A stretch of DNA of 64,000 bases from Maribacter sedimenticola (GTDB lineage Bacteria > Bacteroidota > Bacteroidia > Flavobacteriales > Flavobacteriaceae): the NCBI RefSeq assembly GCF_900188415.1, contig NZ_FZNV01000001.1, forward strand, positions 957,501 through 1,021,500, in the 5' to 3' direction. This document shows, piece by piece, positions 7,758 to 15,857 of the stretch. The stretch's first letter is position 1, and the number at the start of each line of letters is the position of its first letter. A program made the position numbers and the translations under genes. The notes under the pieces were generated by a model. That model did no database searches and was not told where the DNA came from. It worked only from the letters and a program-made list of their open reading frames with translations.

Positions 7758-10574
7758 TTACGGTTTTTGTGGAGATAACGAGGTAAATGCATTTAAGGCA
7801 AAACTTCTGATCTTTGGGTCCGGGTCATTAAGATGACCTTCAACCATGGGCAGGAATTTAGGTTCTTTCTGTTGGGCTATGAGGTACAGAACGGCCAACT
7901 TAATCTTTAGGTCATTGCCCTGTAACAATAATTTAAAGCATTCCAATTCCGTTGGAATCTTATGCTTTATTTTTTGCAACTCCTCTTCGGACGATATATC
8001 CATGGCACTTTCCTCTATTATGGGAAGCAATTTGCGCTTTAGCTCTCCGGTCAGCAAATTGTCCAAGAATTCTATGGCGTTTTGTTGGGCTTCTTGCTTT
8101 TGGCTCAGTAGCCCTTCATAGGCAATGGCGACATCCTTTTGTTGGTACCTTAGGCCCAAGAGTTTAAAAATGCGTTCCAGTCCTGTATCCAAACGGCGTT
8201 CCAAAAGTTCCAAAAGACTGGTACGGGCATCTCTCTCCGCATCAGTGATTTCCTTTTTGGATTTTGTTCTATTGCGATAGGAAATAATTATTTGGGTATG
8301 CATGGCAGATAAGGTTTGATGGTGCAATTTGCATTCATCAAATATTACGGAAACCACTTTATACCTATTAAATTTTAAATACGGATGACTGGCCCGTATG
8401 GCACTCAAGGCCCGTACCACTTCTACGCGTACCGTTAGGTCATTATCCGTCAATATACCCAGCAATTGATGGACGGATTCCTTGGAATGGAACGATTGTA
8501 TTGCCGCTGGTATAAAACGCAGAACCTCCAAGGGCTGTTTGCGATCTTGAACCTGTTTGCCCAGAAGGGGAATAATAGTAGGACCAAAAAGTTTAAACGC
8601 TTCCATGACCGTTGACCTATACTTTTTTTGGACCAGAAAAGGTATGATAAGTTGCACCAAAAACGAATCTGTTGCCGTGCCAATAGCCTTTATGGTCGTC
8701 CGTACCACATGCTCATTGTCATCGTACAGGTACGTACCCAATGTGTTGTAAAATAGGGGTAAATTGGCAATGCCTAAAATTTCAATTACCGCCTCTTTAT
8801 AGCTGTCATCCCTATCATTTATTTTGTCGATAGCCTTGGAAATGCGGTCAACCAAACCATAACGCTGTTTAAGGGAATAATTATTTTTGGCCGCCCTTGC
8901 TAGACAATAAAGCGCCGCCATGGCTATTCGTTCATTGGAATGTTCCAAATAGGCATCGAACACAAACGATTTGTCCTTGTGGGCAAAGCTAAGGATATAG
9001 GCCAAGGTTGCAATAGTGAGTTCACGATCATCAATAAGCAACAGTTCGGAAACCTTGGCGGTCATTGTTTTGGAATTTAAAAAGTATAGGTTTTGAATAG
9101 CGGATAATTTAACCTTATTGCTTGGGTGTCCTAACAACTGTTCCACATCTGCGCCAAAACGCTTGTCATTGATTTCCATGAGTTTGTCCAACATGAACAG
9201 AATTTGAGCTTCTGTACCGTTCGCAAATACCGTTCGCATTCCCGAGACAACGGAAACTTTGGTGGTTGAAATCTTTTTGGTCTTTTTTGAGGAGTCCGTA
9301 AGCATTTCCAAATTGGACCTGAAGGTCTTGTAATACTCTATACGTACCTTGTAAATAAAGTACAGCCAAAGGCATACCAGTGCAATGATGAGTGCCCCGA
9401 TATAGATTGAAGGTAGGTCCAGCCCACGGACAACAAATATCAAAAGGCATCCGGCAATACCGGTGGCCAAACTATCAACGACAACATCTATGAACGACTT
9501 GGTCCTATTTTTTAAATAGAAAGGCAGGGGTAGTGTCAGTAATTCTGATGCGCTTTTATGAATGGACTGTTTTAGGACTCCATCCATCGCCTTGATGACC
9601 ACAACGGCAGAAAGTTCAGGAAGCATTAAAAACAACATGCTTCCGCCAAAAATGCCCAATGGTAATAATAGTAAGGAAAAGCCAACGCCCCAAATACCTA
9701 CGATCCTATGTGTAAAAAAAAGTTGAATGACCAAGGACAGCAGGTTGAAGGTAGAAAACCAAAATGCAAAAAATGCGGTCAATTCGTCTGCGTCCGTAAA
9801 GGCTGTGGAGGCAAATTCACTAAAGAGGTAATCTACTAATTTGGCCACCACTACACTTACCGCTACAATGCAAGCTATATAGGTAAGGTGTTTTGATTTA
9901 AGAATAAGCCGTAAGGGTGCCTCACTAATATTAGAGGCAGTTTTGTGTTTTTTGACGCTACCGTTCTTTTTTACCCGTATATGCCAGATTTTACGTAATA
10001 GGGGAATACAGAAAAAAAGGAGTAGGGACGCTACGAACATGAGGTTTTCATTGCCAATGAGCGGAGCTAGAATAGAGGTAAGGTAACCCCCAAAAATACC
10101 ACCGATGATGGCACCTGAACCTATAAAACCAAACAACCTTTTAGCTTCCCTGATATTGAAGACCAAGTTGGCCAACACCCAAAATTGGGAAGCGGACAGA
10201 ACGGCATATATGGCCACCCAGATATAGAAAAAATAGAGTAATATACCGCTAACCACATTTAATGACAGTAGTATTCCCAACCCTATCAAGATGATTATGG
10301 AACTGATCAGGGTGGTCTCAATGACCTTTTTTAAGGGAAATTTGGATACTGCCCTAGAATAGAAATAGGACGTTGCCACGGCCGTAACGGCCACTAAAAG
10401 AAAGGCGAACGGTAATTGTTCAATACCCAATTCAGACAGGAACAGGGCATTAACGGTGGGTTTAATGATCAGTAATACGGCAATGACCAAAAAAATGTAG
10501 GCGAGCATCCAAAGTGAAACCTTGAACTCGCCTTCACGTACATCGAATATTTTTTTGATCAGTCTTTCTACCAT
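7758..10574 (-). CDS. NTT/MFS-like membrane carrier with C-terminal HEAT-like repeats
   Basis: A 938-residue two-part protein. Residues 1 to about 420 hold around 12 membrane helices and resemble the nucleotide-transporter (NTT, Npt1/Npt2-like, TLC) branch of the MFS fold, including the segment REAKRLFGFIGSGAIIGGIFGG. Residues about 440-938 are soluble alpha-helical repeats of HEAT type (examples: VKLSAIQNLYFL, VRTTIKAIGTA, VRVEVVRALSAI, IRSFALNAFTSL). Classical NTTs of plastids and intracellular bacteria lack such a tail. NTT-HEAT fusions are annotated in free-living Bacteroidota, but their substrate is not known to me. It is the second gene on this strand after the beta-lactamase-fold hydrolase, 28 nt away. 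Confidence 0.8.
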   Translation of the reverse strand: MVERLIKKIFDVREGEFKVSLWMLAYIFLVIAVLLIIKPTVNALFLSELGIEQLPFAFLLVAVTAVATSYFYSRAVSKFPLKKVIETTLISSIIILIGLGILLSLNVVSGILLYFFYIWVAIYAVLSASQFWVLANLVFNIREAKRLFGFIGSGAIIGGIFGGYLTSILAPLIGNENLMFVASLLLFFCIPLLRKIWHIRVKKNGSVKKHKTASNISEAPLRLILKSKHLTYIACIVAVSVVVAKLVDYLFSEFASTAFTDADELTAFFAFWFSTFNLLSLVIQLFFTHRIVGIWGVGFSLLLLPLGIFGGSMLFLMLPELSAVVVIKAMDGVLKQSIHKSASELLTLPLPFYLKNRTKSFIDVVVDSLATGIAGCLLIFVVRGLDLPSIYIGALIIALVCLWLYFIYKVRIEYYKTFRSNLEMLTDSSKKTKKISTTKVSVVSGMRTVFANGTEAQILFMLDKLMEINDKRFGADVEQLLGHPSNKVKLSAIQNLYFLNSKTMTAKVSELLLIDDRELTIATLAYILSFAHKDKSFVFDAYLEHSNERIAMAALYCLARAAKNNYSLKQRYGLVDRISKAIDKINDRDDSYKEAVIEILGIANLPLFYNTLGTYLYDDNEHVVRTTIKAIGTATDSFLVQLIIPFLVQKKYRSTVMEAFKLFGPTIIPLLGKQVQDRKQPLEVLRFIPAAIQSFHSKESVHQLLGILTDNDLTVRVEVVRALSAIRASHPYLKFNRYKVVSVIFDECKLHHQTLSAMHTQIIISYRNRTKSKKEITDAERDARTSLLELLERRLDTGLERIFKLLGLRYQQKDVAIAYEGLLSQKQEAQQNAIEFLDNLLTGELKRKLLPIIEESAMDISSEEELQKIKHKIPTELECFKLLLQGNDLKIKLAVLYLIAQQKEPKFLPMVEGHLNDPDPKIRSFALNAFTSLSPQKP

Positions 10575-10602
10575 GCAGAAAAGGGGTTCTTTGTTCCAAG
10601 TC

Positions 10603-11508
10603 CTAAAGTACAGGCTTTTTCAACACCTTTTCAATAGGTTTTACCAAATCCCTTATAATTTGTTCCCCATTGGCGTCATCTATCAACGCTACCAATATGT
10701 ATCTTCTGTTATTGTCTTCTCCCCAAACCAATATGGAATCTGAATGGTAGGTTCTCCATGAACCTGATTTTCTGAACAAACGGGCATTGGGTGCGATCTG
10801 GTCCAGGGTATTGACAAATTTATGGTGCAGTTCCGGATCTTCCATAATATCCAACATTTGTTTGGACCTTTTACGGTTTACCAATTTACCATTGGCTAAA
10901 AGATAATAGTACCTGCATACCTGGGTAACCGATGCCGCATGGCTTAAATTTTTTAGGGGTTCACGATTGGTGTCCCCGCCACTTCCATAACGTTTTCCAA
11001 CCCATAGTCCGCCACCTTTTTGCTCATCATAAAAGGCATATTTAGGATCTGTCATCACCGCTTCCAATTTTTCATAACCTACGCGATCGATCATACGGGT
11101 AGAAGCCGCATTGTCAGATTTACTGATCATTAAGCGCATATCCTTTTTAATTTCCGTAGTTTCCTTTAATTCCCCTTTTTCAATAGCATCCATAGAGGCC
11201 AATAGTATGGCAATCTTGGGAAGGCTTGCCGCATACATCATATGGTTGCCGTTAACGCGGGCAAAACGAACTTTTTCCGGATTACTTAGATCAACCAAAC
11301 CAACCGCCATTTTCTTTTGTACAATAAGGTCGTTCCATTCTGGATGCGAGGTAAGTTCATCCCTTAAATTGGTCTGCAATGAGCTATCCAATAATTTTTG
11401 CAAGGGCCTGATCTTGGAATTGTCTATACGAAGAGGTAACTCATCTTGGGCATACAATAACGCGTTGGACAAAAGGGTAAAAAGAAAAATTAACGAGGTT
11501 GATTTCAT
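10603..11508 (-). CDS. Class A beta-lactamase-fold serine hydrolase
   Basis: A 301-residue exported protein (signal peptide about 1-20, LLYAQ). All three active-site boxes of the serine beta-lactamase/DD-peptidase superfamily are seen: SLPK at 95-98 (nucleophile Ser95), SDN at 131-133, and KSG at 247-249 in place of KTG. No clear omega-loop Glu166 motif (ExxLN) was found, so efficient beta-lactam deacylation is doubtful. The family (PF13354) also includes murein-peptide hydrolases. A TAATTTTG on the minus strand (11545-11538) may be its -7 box. It is divergent from the PLP/DUF1611/epimerase operon. Confidence 0.87.
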   Translation of the reverse strand: MKSTSLIFLFTLLSNALLYAQDELPLRIDNSKIRPLQKLLDSSLQTNLRDELTSHPEWNDLIVQKKMAVGLVDLSNPEKVRFARVNGNHMMYAASLPKIAILLASMDAIEKGELKETTEIKKDMRLMISKSDNAASTRMIDRVGYEKLEAVMTDPKYAFYDEQKGGGLWVGKRYGSGGDTNREPLKNLSHAASVTQVCRYYYLLANGKLVNRKRSKQMLDIMEDPELHHKFVNTLDQIAPNARLFRKSGSWRTYHSDSILVWGEDNNRRYILVALIDDANGEQIIRDLVKPIEKVLKKPVL

Positions 11509-11537
11509 TGATTTGTTGCCTATTTTAAAAAAGTAGT

Positions 11538-11545
11538 CAAAATTA
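11538..11545 (-). promoter_or_regulatory. Candidate -7 box for the beta-lactamase-fold hydrolase
   Basis: Read on the minus strand this is TAATTTTG, matching TAnnTTTG of Bacteroidota promoters, 30 nt before the ATG at 11508. No TTG is seen at the proper -33 distance, so support is partial. Confidence 0.35.
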
Positions 11546-11775
11546 GCTAAAGCGCTTATTGTGCTACTGTTAAAATTTGAATTAATTGAGAACAGGTTTC
11601 ACTTAATAAAATCGCCTATTGGCAAGTGCCACCATAAATATTGATGTTAATTTTTCAATTTATTTCGATTATTGGAGTACCTATGCAAGCTTAAATTATG
11701 GTATTTTAATACTATTATTCTAAAGGGATAATCAAATTAATTACCGTATCTTAAAAAAAGAATTGTTATATAGGT

Positions 11776-12837
11776 ATGAATCTTAAAGACGGTGTAAAAA
11801 CTGCTGAAAATAAAGTGTCCGCAGAGGCACGTAGGCTCAGTGATATGGTCAAGGATACCCGTAAATCCTTGGTAGACCGTTTGGAATGTTTTGAGGATAT
11901 CATAAGTTTAGAGGTAGGTGATACAGGGCTTCACCGTGCAAAAACCTTAGAGCGGGAGTTTGATGTACGTCAATTGTACCTAAAGTATGAAGGAGATAAT
12001 CCTACCGGAACGCAAAAAGACCGCATAGCCTTTGCTCAGTTATACGATGCGTTGAGAAGGGAGTTTGCTATTGTAAGTTTGGCTACTTGTGGCAATTATG
12101 GCGTAGCTATGGCCCTTGCTTCTGATTTGGCGGGCATTGCTTGTAAAATATACATACCGGAGAGTTACCATACGGACCGTGTAATGGAAATGGAGGCCTT
12201 GGGTGCGGAAATAATTCGTATACCGGGAAGTTATGAGGATGTGGTAACGGAAAGTTCTAGGTTGGCGATTGAGAATGGTTGGTATGATGCCAATCCCGGA
12301 GGAGCCAATACCCCATTACAAATATCGGCCTATGCGCAGATTGCCCAAGAGATTTTTGAGGATTTGGGCGATGCACCTAAGTACTGCGCCATACCGGTAT
12401 CCAACGGAACCTTGTTCGCCGGGGTTTATAGGGGCTTTGTAAATTTGTATAAACGAGGCAAGACATCACGAATACCAAAAATGATCGCTGCATCTTCGTC
12501 CCATAAAAATCCTATTGTTGAATCCTATCTGCAGGGATTGTGCCATTGTAAAGATTTAAATCCCACGGTTATCAAGGAGACCAAATACAATGAACCTTTG
12601 ATCAATTGGCATAGTTTTGACGGGGAGGAGGCGCTTTATGCATTATGGGAATCTGAAGGAGAGGCATTCAATATCAGTGACAAAAAATTAAGGGAAATGA
12701 CTTCCCTATTATATAAAAAGGAAGGGTTCAGAATTTTACCGGCATCCACTGCGGGGTTGATCGGTCTTCTGGAACTGGATGAAAAAATGAATTTTGAGCC
12801 TGACCGTTTTGTGGCCGTGCTCACCGCAAAAAATTAA
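11776..12837 (+). CDS. PLP-dependent enzyme of threonine synthase/tryptophan synthase beta type
   Basis: A 353-residue fold-type II PLP enzyme. NPTGTQKDR places the Schiff-base lysine at residue 81, as in threonine synthase (NPTGSFKDR style). The phosphate-binding loop is CGNYG at 105-109, where relatives have SSGNxG. It is shorter than bacterial threonine synthase and lacks its N-terminal extension. Likely chemistry is beta-elimination or replacement, or racemisation, on an amino acid; the substrate is unknown. It is the first gene of a compact operon: 8 nt separate it from the DUF1611 gene, which overlaps the epimerase gene. That context suggests a role in D-amino-acid or peptide-derived amino-acid metabolism and not threonine synthesis. 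Confidence 0.82.
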   Translation: MNLKDGVKTAENKVSAEARRLSDMVKDTRKSLVDRLECFEDIISLEVGDTGLHRAKTLEREFDVRQLYLKYEGDNPTGTQKDRIAFAQLYDALRREFAIVSLATCGNYGVAMALASDLAGIACKIYIPESYHTDRVMEMEALGAEIIRIPGSYEDVVTESSRLAIENGWYDANPGGANTPLQISAYAQIAQEIFEDLGDAPKYCAIPVSNGTLFAGVYRGFVNLYKRGKTSRIPKMIAASSSHKNPIVESYLQGLCHCKDLNPTVIKETKYNEPLINWHSFDGEEALYALWESEGEAFNISDKKLREMTSLLYKKEGFRILPASTAGLIGLLELDEKMNFEPDRFVAVLTAKN

Positions 12838-12845
12838 TACAAGAG

Positions 12846-13919
12846 ATGAAAAAAGTGATAGATGGTAAGGCTCTGGTGTACTGTGAAGGTGCCTTTAATA
12901 CGCCCAATGGAAAAACCGCCCATGGTTTGGTCCGTTTTACGGAGCGCTACGAGATAGTTGGAGTCCTAGACGAAAAATATGCGGGTAGGGATGCCGGTGA
13001 TGTATTGGACGGTAGACCTAACGGAATACCCGTTTTTAAAGACATTGAAACGGCCATTTCAACACTTGGCGCAACCAATCAGTTGCCTAGTTATTTGGTC
13101 ATTGGCCTTGCGCCAGATGGAGGCCGATTGCCTCTAGTGGCCAAATTTACGATCAAGGCAGCATTGCAACAGGGTTGGAACGTGGATAGCGGACTACATG
13201 ATTTTTTGACCAATGACCCGGAATTGGTGGCTTTGGCCAACGAGAAAAAAGTAACGATCAGGGATATCAGAAAAACGCCGGATCGCGATAAACTCCATTT
13301 TTTTACCGGGGATATCGAAAAAGTGGAATGTTTAAAATTAGCGGTATTGGGTACCGATTCTGCTTTAGGCAAACGGACCACAGCTTGGATTTTGGTACAT
13401 GCATTCCGTAAGGCGGGCAAAAAGGCCGAAATGATCGGAACGGGACAAACCGGCTGGATGCAAGGTGCAAAATACAGTATGGTCATGGATAGCTGTATCA
13501 ATGATTTTGTTTCTGGCGAGATAGAACATGCCGTGGTGAGTGCCTACAAGAATGAGGATCCGGATGTTATTGTAATAGAAGGCCAAGGTAGTCTTATGAA
13601 CCCGGCGTATCCAGGTGGTTTTGAAATTCTGGCCGCAGGAAGACCGGATTATGTCATTCTGCAACATGCGCCCAAACGTATGGAATATGACGGTTTTCCC
13701 GGATATAAAATGCATTCGCTAGAAGAACAGATCAATGCAATACAGGTAATTTCAGGTAAGGAAGTCATTGCCATTACCGTGAATCATGAAGGAATGGAAA
13801 AAAGTGAAATCTTGGACGTTTGCAAGGCAATTACCCTAGAGACCAAATTGCCGGCCTATGATGTGTTGGAGTATGGGGCAGAAGACCTGATTGCACTTTT
13901 AATGACCAAACTTAAATGA
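12846..13919 (+). CDS. DUF1611 protein, DgcN-like (candidate D-amino-acid N-acyltransferase)
   Basis: A 357-residue DUF1611 protein. The N-terminal half is Rossmann-like. The C-terminal half begins with a P-loop-like motif GTDSALGKRTT at 169-179 and continues with GTGQTGWMQG and IEGQGSLMNPAYPGG, all hallmarks of the family. Members are often labelled NAD-dependent epimerase/dehydratase. In marine Proteobacteria and haloarchaea a DUF1611 protein (DgcN) was reported to N-acetylate D-glutamate, working with an epimerase-family partner (DgcA). Here the gene overlaps an epimerase-family gene by 4 nt (ATGA), matching that pairing. The catalytic role here is inferred from family and neighbours. Confidence 0.82.
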   Translation: MKKVIDGKALVYCEGAFNTPNGKTAHGLVRFTERYEIVGVLDEKYAGRDAGDVLDGRPNGIPVFKDIETAISTLGATNQLPSYLVIGLAPDGGRLPLVAKFTIKAALQQGWNVDSGLHDFLTNDPELVALANEKKVTIRDIRKTPDRDKLHFFTGDIEKVECLKLAVLGTDSALGKRTTAWILVHAFRKAGKKAEMIGTGQTGWMQGAKYSMVMDSCINDFVSGEIEHAVVSAYKNEDPDVIVIEGQGSLMNPAYPGGFEILAAGRPDYVILQHAPKRMEYDGFPGYKMHSLEEQINAIQVISGKEVIAITVNHEGMEKSEILDVCKAITLETKLPAYDVLEYGAEDLIALLMTKLK

Positions 13920-14983
13920 GAATAACCCATATTTCATATGAGCGTTTAGATCTTAAACTTTCCGATCCTTATACCATTGCGTATGAGACTATTGATCGCA
14001 CCAGTAATTTTATCCTGAAAATTGAAACCGATGGTAAAATTGTTGGGTATGGTTGTGCCGCTCCCGATCCTGTGGTTACCAATGAATCTCCGGCAGAGGT
14101 TACCCATGCCATTAAAAACATCATTATTCCTTATTTGATAGGGAAAGACCCGTTTACTTATGCCTTATTGTTGTTGGAGTTAAAACAGTTATTGGGCAAA
14201 CGTTCTTCTGCCTTGGCCATGGTAGACTTGGCATTGTTTGATATAATGTCCAAAAAGGCAGAAGTACCTTTGTATAAATTTTTGGGAGGATACCGTAACC
14301 ACATTGCCACAAGCATTACCATTGGTATAATGGGGGTAAATGAAACCTTGGCCTATGCGGGTACATTTATTGAGCAGGGTTTTACGATTTTGAAAATTAA
14401 AGGCGGTACCGATCTTGAAGAGGATATTGCTAAAATGCGGATGCTGCATGAAAAATACCCGGCTATAGCTTTACGATTTGATGGTAACCAAGGATATTCC
14501 GTTAAGGAATCGGTTGATTTTGTCAAAGCGACCGCAGCGATCGGGATTGAAATTTTTGAACAACCCACCAAAGTGGAATCAGAGGAACGATTGGGTGAAG
14601 TTACCGATCAAGTTAGTATTCCTGTTATGGCAGATGAAAGCCTAAAAACATTGACAGATGCCTTTCGTTTGGCACAGAACGAACGTGTGGATATGGTCAA
14701 TATCAAACTTCAAAAAGTTGGGGGTATCTGGGTAGGAATGCATATTAATTCCGTGGCAAAGGCGGCCAAGCTAGATGCCATGGTTGGTTGTATAGACGAG
14801 TGCGGATTAGGTATAGCTGCAGGTTTGCATTTTGCCCTATCAAGGCCAAACATAGTATATGCAGATTTAGACGGTCATTTAGATATTATAGATGACCCTT
14901 TCCACGCTATTTTTAAGTTGGAAAAAGGAATTTTATATCCTACCGAGCAATATGGATTGGGTTTTTCGGAAGCTAATTTATAA
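13916..14983 (+). CDS. Dipeptide-epimerase/DgcA-like enolase-superfamily enzyme
   Basis: A 355-residue member of the muconate-lactonizing subgroup of the enolase superfamily. All catalytic residues are visible: KIK at 160-162, metal ligands D189 (RFDGNQ), E215 (EQP) and D240 (MADES), and the second base K264 (NIKLQK). A DLD motif at 318-320 matches the DxD that binds the free amino group of the substrate in L-Ala-D/L-Glu epimerases. Two roles fit: epimerisation of murein dipeptides, or racemisation of N-acyl-D-glutamate as in DgcA. The start codon overlaps the DUF1611 stop (ATGA), implying translational coupling. It is the last gene of the operon. Confidence 0.9.
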   Translation: MRITHISYERLDLKLSDPYTIAYETIDRTSNFILKIETDGKIVGYGCAAPDPVVTNESPAEVTHAIKNIIIPYLIGKDPFTYALLLLELKQLLGKRSSALAMVDLALFDIMSKKAEVPLYKFLGGYRNHIATSITIGIMGVNETLAYAGTFIEQGFTILKIKGGTDLEEDIAKMRMLHEKYPAIALRFDGNQGYSVKESVDFVKATAAIGIEIFEQPTKVESEERLGEVTDQVSIPVMADESLKTLTDAFRLAQNERVDMVNIKLQKVGGIWVGMHINSVAKAAKLDAMVGCIDECGLGIAAGLHFALSRPNIVYADLDGHLDIIDDPFHAIFKLEKGILYPTEQYGLGFSEANL

Positions 14984-15017
14984 TGGTTGAAACTGGTAGT
15001 TTTATACCCGTTAAAAT

Positions 15018-15701
15018 TTATACCGCTCTCTGTACCACCTCAAACACCTTATTGGCATCACATTTAATCGTCTTTGCCGGGTATTTAAGAATTAGGGCAT
15101 AATCATGCGTTGCCATAAGAATGGTCCTGCCAGATTTATTGATTTCCTGTAAAACTTTCATGACCTCTACACTGGTTTGTGGATCCAAGTTTCCGGTAGG
15201 TTCATCGGCAATGATCAATTCCGGGTCATTTAATAAAGCACGTGCTATGGCAATTCGTTGTTGCTCACCACCAGAAAGTTCATGCGGAAATTTAAAGCCC
15301 TTTGTCTTCATGCCCACTTTTTCAAGCACGTTCAATACCTGGGTGTCCATTTTGGCCTTGTCCGTCCATCCGGTTGCTTTTAGGACAAACAACATATTTT
15401 GATTAATGTTCCGGTCTGGTAAAAGTTTAAAATCTTGAAAAACAATTCCCAATTTTCTTCGTAAAAACGGAATATCCTTTTCCTTTAAGGTCTTTAGATC
15501 GAACTCCACAATATGGCCTTCCCCTTTTTGCAACGGTAGATCGCCGTACAAGGTTTTCATAAAGCTACTTTTGCCACTTCCGGTTTTACCGATCAGGTAT
15601 ACAAACTCTCCTTTTTCTATTTTTAAACTTACTTCGCTCAATACCAAACTCTCCTTTTGAAATATAGAGGCATCCTTAAGTTCTAAAACAATCTCTCCCA
15701 T
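15018..15701 (-). CDS. ftsE: Cell-division ABC ATPase FtsE
   Basis: A 227-residue ABC ATPase. Walker A is GKTGSGKS at 38-45, the signature LSGGEQQR at 142-149, and Walker B LIIADE at 162-167, followed by PTGNLD. Length and the segment PFLRRKLGIVFQDFKLL fit FtsE, which with membrane partner FtsX activates periplasmic murein hydrolases at the septum. ftsX is not adjacent, unlike in Proteobacteria. The gene converges on the epimerase gene (34-nt gap) and is divergent from the TPR-protein gene. Related LolD/MacB-type ATPases are the alternative. Confidence 0.83.
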   Translation of the reverse strand: MGEIVLELKDASIFQKESLVLSEVSLKIEKGEFVYLIGKTGSGKSSFMKTLYGDLPLQKGEGHIVEFDLKTLKEKDIPFLRRKLGIVFQDFKLLPDRNINQNMLFVLKATGWTDKAKMDTQVLNVLEKVGMKTKGFKFPHELSGGEQQRIAIARALLNDPELIIADEPTGNLDPQTSVEVMKVLQEINKSGRTILMATHDYALILKYPAKTIKCDANKVFEVVQRAV

Positions 15702-15857
15702 AGTGCTAATGTTGATATAAAAGTAATAAGTATCTATTGATTATAATGAACCCTTTTTCAAATTCTTTTCTTTTGCAGTGGTATTGCACATACTTAGGAA
15801 CAATTTTTGCCGTTATCACATGTGATAACCGGTATATTTAAATAGTAACAGAACACT

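Noticed and set aside
10603-11508. Antibiotic resistance determinant
   Set aside because: It has the serine hydrolase boxes, but no omega-loop ExxLN and no mobile context; a murein-related role is as likely.
11111-11536. Frame antisense to the beta-lactamase-fold gene
   Set aside because: The opposite-strand gene has all three active-site boxes; the antisense product has no signature.
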